From NCBI GenBank assembly GCA_025057795.1, contig JANXEP010000002.1, positions 1 to 10,027 of the forward strand: a stretch of 10,027 nucleotides of DNA, in the 5' to 3' direction. The notes under the pieces are model-generated. The model saw only the letters and a program-made list of their open reading frames with translations, was not told where the DNA came from and did not search any database. Below are positions 5,486 to 10,027 of this stretch, in pieces (the stretch's first letter is position 1; the number at the start of each line of letters is the position of its first letter). A program made the translations under genes and the position numbers. The DNA comes from Candidatus Bathyarchaeota archaeon (GTDB lineage Archaea > Thermoproteota > Bathyarchaeia > Bathyarchaeales > UBA233).

Positions 5486-7904
5486 ACGTTTTTATTCACA
5501 TCCAGGCATTGAGTTAAAGAGGCATCTCAGCGAGGTCGGAAATTTATGCAAGGAATACGTCGCCAAGATTTCTAATCCAAGGGTGCGTGAAGCAGCTGAA
5601 GTCATCGGTAAATGCCATGACATGGCTAAATACACAGTTTACTTTCAGAAATACCTCTCCGGTGAAAGAGTGCGTGGAGACCTTTCAACCCACTCAAGGC
5701 TGTCTGCAATTTTTACCTCTTGGATGTTAAAAAGGAGGTTTGATGATCCTTTTTTGGCAGCCATGGGGTTTCTCTGTGTAGACTCACATCATGGAGACCT
5801 TAAAAGCTTCAACATTTTAGAGGGGATAAGTCCTGAACGCCTAGGTGACCCAGTGATTTTGGAGCAAGTGAAATCCCTAAAAAACAATTTTCCAAAAGTA
5901 TCAGCTGAGTTAGGCGAGATAGGCCTTAGCGAGACATATGATCTCATACTCAATTTTGAGGCCTATTTGCCGGAGATTTGTCAAACGTTGAGAGTGGCCT
6001 CGGCTTCAAGGCTGAAGCTTGGAGATAGCGAAAAGTGGCAAAGTTACTACAACACCCTCATGCTTTTTTCAGCTCTAGTCGACGCAGATAAAAAGGATGC
6101 TGGAAAAGTAAAAACAACACAAGACTTGAAAAAGCTCCCGCCAGATATAGTTTCAAAATATGTCAGAGAAAAATTCGCCTCTATAGGGGCTTCAAAAATA
6201 GACGTATTAAGGTCATCTATTTTTTCCGAAGTGAACAACCGCGTTAAGGACGTGGTAGATGTTTTAAAAAGCGGTATCGCGGCAAACGTTGTTACAATAA
6301 CAGCCCCTACCGGAACGGGGAAAACGCTTACAGGTTTGCATGTAGCGTTAAGGCTCAGCGAGGAATTCGGAAGCACAAGAATAGTTTACTGTTTGCCTTA
6401 CATTAATATAATAGAGCAAACCCACGCTGTTCTGGAGGACGTGTTATTCTACTATTATGGGGCGAAACCAGATATATCCATGCTTTTGAAGCACCATCAC
6501 CTGTTTTTCCCACGCTATGAATCAGAAGGCGTTTCACTTGACAGACTATTACTTTTGACGGACTCGTGGGAGTCAAAAGTCGTTGTCACGACTTTTGAAC
6601 AACTTTTAAGGTCCATAATAGGTTGCAGAAATTCGCTTCTCAAAAAGCTTCACAATTTGGCCGGATCCATCCTCATCTTAGACGAAGTTCAGGCGATACC
6701 CCTTGAGTATTGGAGGCTTGTGCGTGATGCTCTGCTATACTTGGCTGAAGATCTTGGTGTAAAAATCATATTAATGACTGCTACAATGCCTGCGATCTTT
6801 AAGGGAAAGGGTGTTGAGGTTCTTTCAGACCCTAAAAAGTACTTCAGAGATGTGAACAGGACAACTTTAATACCTCAGCTTGAAAAGGTTGTGACTGCTG
6901 AGGAGTTTGCAGATTTCTTCCTTTCGAAATGGGTGATGGGTACATCCGCGCTTTTAGTTGCAAACACCATTAGGGCCTCTAAAAGGATTTACAAAAGGCT
7001 AGTTGAAAGTCTTGGGGATGAGGCCGTTAAAGTGGGGCGTGACCCAGACAATGTGATAGAAAACTCGTCAAAAGTTGTATTGGCATACCTTTCAACAAGC
7101 GTTATTCCCGCTGAAAGAAAAAAGAGGATAGAGTTGTTAAGGAAGATGTTAAAAGAACGCCGGAGTGTAATCCTAGTTTCCACGCAGGTTGTTGAAGCTG
7201 GTGTGGATTTGGACTTTGACGTTGTTTTCAGGGATTTGGGACCATTAGACTCGATTGTTCAAGTTGCTGGTCGGTGCAACAGAAACTGGAAGCTTCCCGA
7301 AGGTAAAGTGTACATTCTTAGAGTTGTGGATGAAAAGGGACATGAGGATTCCATGAAGATATATGGCAGAATACTTCCAGAGAGGACGCTTGAATTTATC
7401 AAAGCAAGTGTAAAGGAACTTGAACTTTTAGAGCTTATGGAACGGTACTACAATGACATATCTTGCAGAATGGACGTTGAGAACGATCCAAAATGCATGG
7501 AAATATTGAATAAAATAAAAGAACTAGATTTCCAAGGGTTGGCTGGCTTCACACTCATTAAGGAAGAGCCAAAATTGCCTATTTACATAGAATACAACGC
7601 AGATGCAAAACGTCTACTGCAAGAATTCAAGGCAACTTTTACGGCGATCGCGGAAGCCATAGAAAAAGGGGAACCATTGGAAAAAGTGCTTGAACTCAAG
7701 GCGACCTTAAGAAAGATAAGGGCTGAAATGGAGAATTACATAGTCGAAGTTTATGAGAACGAACCTTCCCTTAGAGGTCTTAAACCCGTAATGAGTCAAG
7801 TTAACGTGCTTCATGTGCCTTCCCAAGATTTACCCGCCTACTATGATCTTGAAATGGGGTTCAGGACCGCAAAAGATGAAGAATCAAGCTTTATTTTTTT
7901 CTAA
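5454..7904 (+). CDS. cas3: CRISPR nuclease-helicase Cas3 (HD domain fused to helicase)
   Basis: Cas3 is recruited to Cascade-bound DNA, unwinds it 3' to 5' and degrades the displaced strand. The 816-residue protein is full length and carries both domains. HD nuclease, about residues 15-215: His24, the His55-Asp56 pair (KCHDMAK), His80, His112-His113 (DSHHGD) and Asp210 in ALVDADKKD. SF2 helicase: motif I APTGTGKT with Lys290, motif Ia YCLPYINIIEQTH, the Walker B box as DEVQ (410-413), motif III MTATMP, motif V STQVVEAGVDLDFD, and motif VI QVAGRCNR (603-610). The C-terminal domain follows. The start ATG 5454 lies inside cas5 (32-nt overlap); the TTG at 5466 is a possible alternative. All catalytic residues are present, so interference should be active. 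Confidence 0.96.
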   Translation: MARKLPAFSCERFYSHPGIELKRHLSEVGNLCKEYVAKISNPRVREAAEVIGKCHDMAKYTVYFQKYLSGERVRGDLSTHSRLSAIFTSWMLKRRFDDPFLAAMGFLCVDSHHGDLKSFNILEGISPERLGDPVILEQVKSLKNNFPKVSAELGEIGLSETYDLILNFEAYLPEICQTLRVASASRLKLGDSEKWQSYYNTLMLFSALVDADKKDAGKVKTTQDLKKLPPDIVSKYVREKFASIGASKIDVLRSSIFSEVNNRVKDVVDVLKSGIAANVVTITAPTGTGKTLTGLHVALRLSEEFGSTRIVYCLPYINIIEQTHAVLEDVLFYYYGAKPDISMLLKHHHLFFPRYESEGVSLDRLLLLTDSWESKVVVTTFEQLLRSIIGCRNSLLKKLHNLAGSILILDEVQAIPLEYWRLVRDALLYLAEDLGVKIILMTATMPAIFKGKGVEVLSDPKKYFRDVNRTTLIPQLEKVVTAEEFADFFLSKWVMGTSALLVANTIRASKRIYKRLVESLGDEAVKVGRDPDNVIENSSKVVLAYLSTSVIPAERKKRIELLRKMLKERRSVILVSTQVVEAGVDLDFDVVFRDLGPLDSIVQVAGRCNRNWKLPEGKVYILRVVDEKGHEDSMKIYGRILPERTLEFIKASVKELELLELMERYYNDISCRMDVENDPKCMEILNKIKELDFQGLAGFTLIKEEPKLPIYIEYNADAKRLLQEFKATFTAIAEAIEKGEPLEKVLELKATLRKIRAEMENYIVEVYENEPSLRGLKPVMSQVNVLHVPSQDLPAYYDLEMGFRTAKDEESSFIFF
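7894..7900 (+). terminator. T7 tract at the cas3 end (possible partial terminator)
   Basis: Seven consecutive T residues lie inside the last codons of cas3, 16 nt before the cas4 start. Archaeal RNA polymerase can terminate at U-rich tracts without a hairpin, although translating ribosomes suppress this. The tract sits exactly at the border between the interference genes and the adaptation genes, so it could lower expression of cas4-cas1-cas2. It may also simply encode the Phe-rich C-terminus (FIFF). Confidence 0.25.
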
Positions 7905-7915
7905 GGTGAAGAATT

Positions 7916-8440
7916 GTGTCGCAAGGCAATCAAGGTTATATGCTTCGATGCGGCAAGCCAATTACAGGTACACTTGTCTGGTACTATTTTATCTGCAAAC
8001 GTGAAGTTTGGTTGATGAGTCATGAGATTACCCCCGACGAAGAATCGCAAGTTTTGGATATGGGGAGGGCTGTTCACGAGATTTTCTATAGCAAAATGCT
8101 CAAGGAGATTTCCATGGAAGGTGTAAAAATCGACTTATTCAAAAAAGCTGAGCGAGTAATATGCGAGGTTAAAACCTCCTCGAAATTTGTTGAAGCAGCG
8201 CGTTTCCAGCTTCTTTACTATATTTTTAGGCTAAAAGAGTATGGCGTTGACTGTACTGGTTGGGTTCTTATTCCAACGGAAAAACGGAAAATAGTGGTAA
8301 AACTAGATGATGATGCTGAACGCGAACTTTTAAAAATTTTCGGCGAAATCAAGAAAATAGTTGAGATGGAATGTCCGCCGTCTCCTGTAAAGGTTCCTTT
8401 CTGTAAGAAGTGTGCTTATAGAGAATTCTGCTGGGCGTAA
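7916..8440 (+). CDS. cas4: Cas4 exonuclease, spacer acquisition
   Basis: Cas4 trims prespacers and selects PAM-containing ends for Cas1-Cas2. The protein has 174 residues from GTG 7916, with AAGGTGA (7903-7909) 6 nt upstream and overlapping the cas3 stop. The N-terminal ITGTLVWYYFICKREVWLMSHEI block is diagnostic. The four Fe-S cysteines are Cys27 and Cys163, Cys166, Cys172 (FCKKCAYREFC). RecB-type nuclease residues are His54 (GRAVHE), Asp73, Glu84-x-Lys86 (CEVKTSSK) and the QLLYY motif starting at Gln98. All are intact. The stop codon overlaps the first base of cas1, as expected for partners acting in one complex. Confidence 0.95.
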   Translation: MSQGNQGYMLRCGKPITGTLVWYYFICKREVWLMSHEITPDEESQVLDMGRAVHEIFYSKMLKEISMEGVKIDLFKKAERVICEVKTSSKFVEAARFQLLYYIFRLKEYGVDCTGWVLIPTEKRKIVVKLDDDAERELLKIFGEIKKIVEMECPPSPVKVPFCKKCAYREFCWA

Positions 8441-9435
8441 TGATGAAGAAAACAATTTATGTTTTCAGTCCAGGTGCATTGAAGCGAAAGGGAAACACGC
8501 TATGTCTTGTAGGGATGGATGGAAAGAAAAAATATTTACCAGTATCTGAAGTTTCTTCTCTGATGATTTTTGGCGAAACTACATTTAATAAGAGGCTTTT
8601 AGAGTTTCTATCATCCAATGAGATAACCCTCCACATCTTTAATTATTATGGTTATTATGTTGGAAGCTTTTACCCTAGAACCCACTATAATTCGGGTTTC
8701 ATGACATTAAAGCAGTGTGAGCATTATTTAGATTCTGCTAAAAGGCTTGCCCTTGCCCGTAAGTTTGTTGAAGGTAGCTTAAAGAATATGTTAAAAAACG
8801 TTACGTATTACCATAATAGGAAAGGGGGGCTTCTGTTAACTATGGACTTTCTTGAAGGGGCTTTGCGTAAACTTGACGAGGTTAGCTCTGTAGAGGAGTT
8901 GATGGCCCTTGAAGGCCAATCTAAAGAGCAATATTATAGTTCTTTTAACATGATTATTGATGATGCAACTTATCATTATAAAAAAAGGGAGAGAAGGCCG
9001 CCAAAAAGCCGACTAGATACGTTATTAAGTTTTGGTAACAGCCTCCTTTATGTTACCATCTTGGGGGAAATTTATAAAACGCATTTAGATCCGAGGATAG
9101 GCTTTCTTCATACCACTAATTATAGGAAGTTTTCATTAAACTTGGATGTAGCTGAGGTGTTTAAGCCGGTGATAGTTGATAGAGTCATATTTACTCTTAC
9201 GAATAAGAAAATGCTTGATTCTTCATGCTTCATGGAGGAGTTAGAAGGTGTATATTTGAATGAAAATGGTCGAAAGGTGTTTGTGGAGCAATATGAAAAT
9301 AAGCTCAAACAAACCATAAGTTATGGAAAAAGAATAAGAGCCTCTTATCAGAGAATAATAAGACTCGAGCTTTACAAACTTGAAAAACATCTGATTGGAG
9401 AGAAAATGTATGAACCATTCATTGCGCAATGGTAG
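8440..9435 (+). CDS. cas1: CRISPR integrase Cas1
   Basis: Cas1 is the metal-dependent integrase that inserts new spacers at the leader end of the array, as a (Cas1)4-(Cas2)2 complex. It is 331 residues long if the ATG at 8440 is used; a second ATG directly follows (8443) and the choice is open. Both rely on coupling to cas4, as no clear ribosome site is present. The N-terminal beta domain has IYVFSPGALKRKGNTL and LPVSEVSSLMIFG. Catalytic residues are Glu158 (MALEGQSKEQYY), His224 (GFLHTT) and Glu239 (NLDVAEVFKPVIVDR). The sequence is of the I-B type. Base composition appears more AT-rich than cas8b to cas4, similar to cas6. Confidence 0.96.
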   Translation: MMKKTIYVFSPGALKRKGNTLCLVGMDGKKKYLPVSEVSSLMIFGETTFNKRLLEFLSSNEITLHIFNYYGYYVGSFYPRTHYNSGFMTLKQCEHYLDSAKRLALARKFVEGSLKNMLKNVTYYHNRKGGLLLTMDFLEGALRKLDEVSSVEELMALEGQSKEQYYSSFNMIIDDATYHYKKRERRPPKSRLDTLLSFGNSLLYVTILGEIYKTHLDPRIGFLHTTNYRKFSLNLDVAEVFKPVIVDRVIFTLTNKKMLDSSCFMEELEGVYLNENGRKVFVEQYENKLKQTISYGKRIRASYQRIIRLELYKLEKHLIGEKMYEPFIAQW

Positions 9436-9441
9436 AAATAT

Positions 9442-9705
9442 ATGTTTGTAATAATGGTTTATGACGTTGGAGAGGAGCGGTTGCCCAGAGTCCTAGGCAT
9501 AGGAAGGAGATACCTCACGTGGATCCAAAATTCAGTTTTTGAAGGTGAAATAAGTGATGCCAATTTTGTAAGGCTAAAAGACAAACTTTCTAAGGTGATA
9601 GACAAAGAACATGACGCTGTAACTTTCTATATACTACGAACAACAGCGTATATGAAGAAGGAAAATCTCGGGGTAGTGAAAGGGGAACGTGCGATAATAT
9701 TGTGA
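9442..9705 (+). CDS. cas2: CRISPR adaptation protein Cas2
   Basis: Cas2 bridges two Cas1 dimers in the integration complex. It is 87 residues, the usual size. The first strand MFVIMVYDVGEERLPRV carries the conserved Asp8 after the YD pattern. RRYLTWIQNSVFEGEIS is the family signature of the ferredoxin-like fold, and AVTFYILRT forms the last core strand. It starts 6 nt after the cas1 stop with no strong ribosome binding site, so coupling is likely. ATG 9454 is an alternative start but would lose the first strand. It is the last cas gene and is followed directly by the leader. Confidence 0.95.
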   Translation: MFVIMVYDVGEERLPRVLGIGRRYLTWIQNSVFEGEISDANFVRLKDKLSKVIDKEHDAVTFYILRTTAYMKKENLGVVKGERAIIL

Positions 9706-9816
9706 TTGAGTTGTCGATCTAACATTGCTAACGCTTTATCTTACATCGACGGAAATAGTTGTTTCAAAGAGCCGCGAAAAGGCTATAAAACGGAGAATAA
9801 CCAAGATTTACCATGT
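9706..9816 (+). promoter_or_regulatory. CRISPR leader with array promoter
   Basis: The 111 nt between the cas2 stop and the first repeat form the leader. CTATAAAA (9783-9790), preceded by a purine-rich BRE-like GAAAAGG, is a good archaeal TATA box. It would start transcription about 24-26 nt downstream, near 9812-9816, immediately before repeat 1. A 6-bp inverted repeat, GTCGAT (9713-9718) with ATCGAC (9745-9750), and a repeated CTAAC (9719-9723, 9728-9732) may serve leader recognition by Cas1-Cas2 or a partner, but this is inference. Confidence 0.6.
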
Positions 9817-10027
9817 GTTGCGAGAATACCTATAAGGGCTTGAAACTAGTAGTAGTCGGGGTTTCCAAGGTTGTATGTGTTTGGTTGCGAGAATACCTAT
9901 AAGGGCTTGAAACTAAGCCCAGACGAGGCGGGTTTTTTATACGGGCAATCGTTGCGAGAATACCTATAAGGGCTTGAAACGAGCAGCGAGGACGTCGCAG
10001 TTTTTGACGTGAACGAGTTGCGAGAAT
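9817..10027 (+). CRISPR. CRISPR array, leader-proximal end (truncated by the window)
   Basis: Three identical 30-nt repeats lie at 9817-9846, 9884-9913 and 9951-9980, with the first 11 nt of a fourth at 10017-10027. The repeat starts GTTGCGAG and ends GGGCTTGAAAC, with a weak CCT/AGG mini-stem in the middle. Spacers are 37, 37 and 36 nt (9847-9883, 9914-9950, 9981-10016). Orientation is plus, from the CTTGAAAC handle at the 3' end, the leader and cas2 on the left, and the TATA box. No spacer matches other parts of the window by eye. Confidence 0.97.

Noticed and set aside
7813..8004. A 63-codon plus-strand ORF across the cas3-cas4 junction
   Set aside because: It lies in another frame within cas3 and cas4, both of which are clearly coding; no independent support.
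9718..9768. A second crRNA-like unit in the leader on the minus strand: TTTGAAAC (9768-9761), 28 nt, then GTTAGCAATGTTAG
   Set aside because: Only a 7-nt handle match and no GTTGCGAG or AGGGCTT; the ATGTTAG shared with pseudo-repeat 2 is short. Chance is sufficient, although it resembles the 213-275 layout superficially.

Overview
The window reads as archaeal DNA. Its main content is a compact, apparently complete subtype I-B CRISPR-Cas locus. The archaeal signs are TATA-like elements at expected distances from start sites and from the array, a CRISPR repeat ending in CTTGAAAC (the archaeal-style 8-nt crRNA handle), strong Shine-Dalgarno sites mixed with leaderless-looking genes, GTG/TTG starts, and the I-B gene set itself (Cas8b/Csh1, Csh2, Cas5h). 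I cannot place the genus; an uncultured archaeon is my guess.

Layout. 1-406 has no clear protein gene, but its minus strand carries what looks like a solitary degenerate crRNA unit (213-275): an intact 8-nt handle, a 31-nt spacer-like segment, and a pseudo-repeat that keeps the first 8 nt of the array repeat and the Cas6 cleavage context. 407-757 (minus) is a small beta-grasp-like protein. 859-1008 (plus) is a 49-residue zinc-ribbon protein. 1018-1131 holds an inverted repeat and the probable promoter of the cas operon. 1153-9705 is one tightly packed plus-strand run: cas6, cas8b (with a probable internal cas11b start), cas7, cas5, cas3, cas4, cas1, cas2. 9706-9816 is the leader with a TATA element, and 9817 to the window edge is the start of a CRISPR array (three full repeats, a partial fourth, three spacers).

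How it works together. The array transcript is cut by Cas6 within each repeat, leaving the CTTGAAAC handle. Cas8b, Cas7, Cas5, Cas6 and probably Cas11b form Cascade on the crRNA. Cas3 (fused HD nuclease and helicase) degrades the target. Cas4, Cas1 and Cas2 acquire spacers at the leader end. The solitary element at 213-275 resembles the crRNA-like guides (CreA antitoxin or CreR-type autorepressor) known from other type I systems, which use Cascade for repression rather than cleavage. Two seed-like copies of its spacer start lie 50-80 nt upstream of it, at a possible minus-strand promoter. This is the observation most worth testing.
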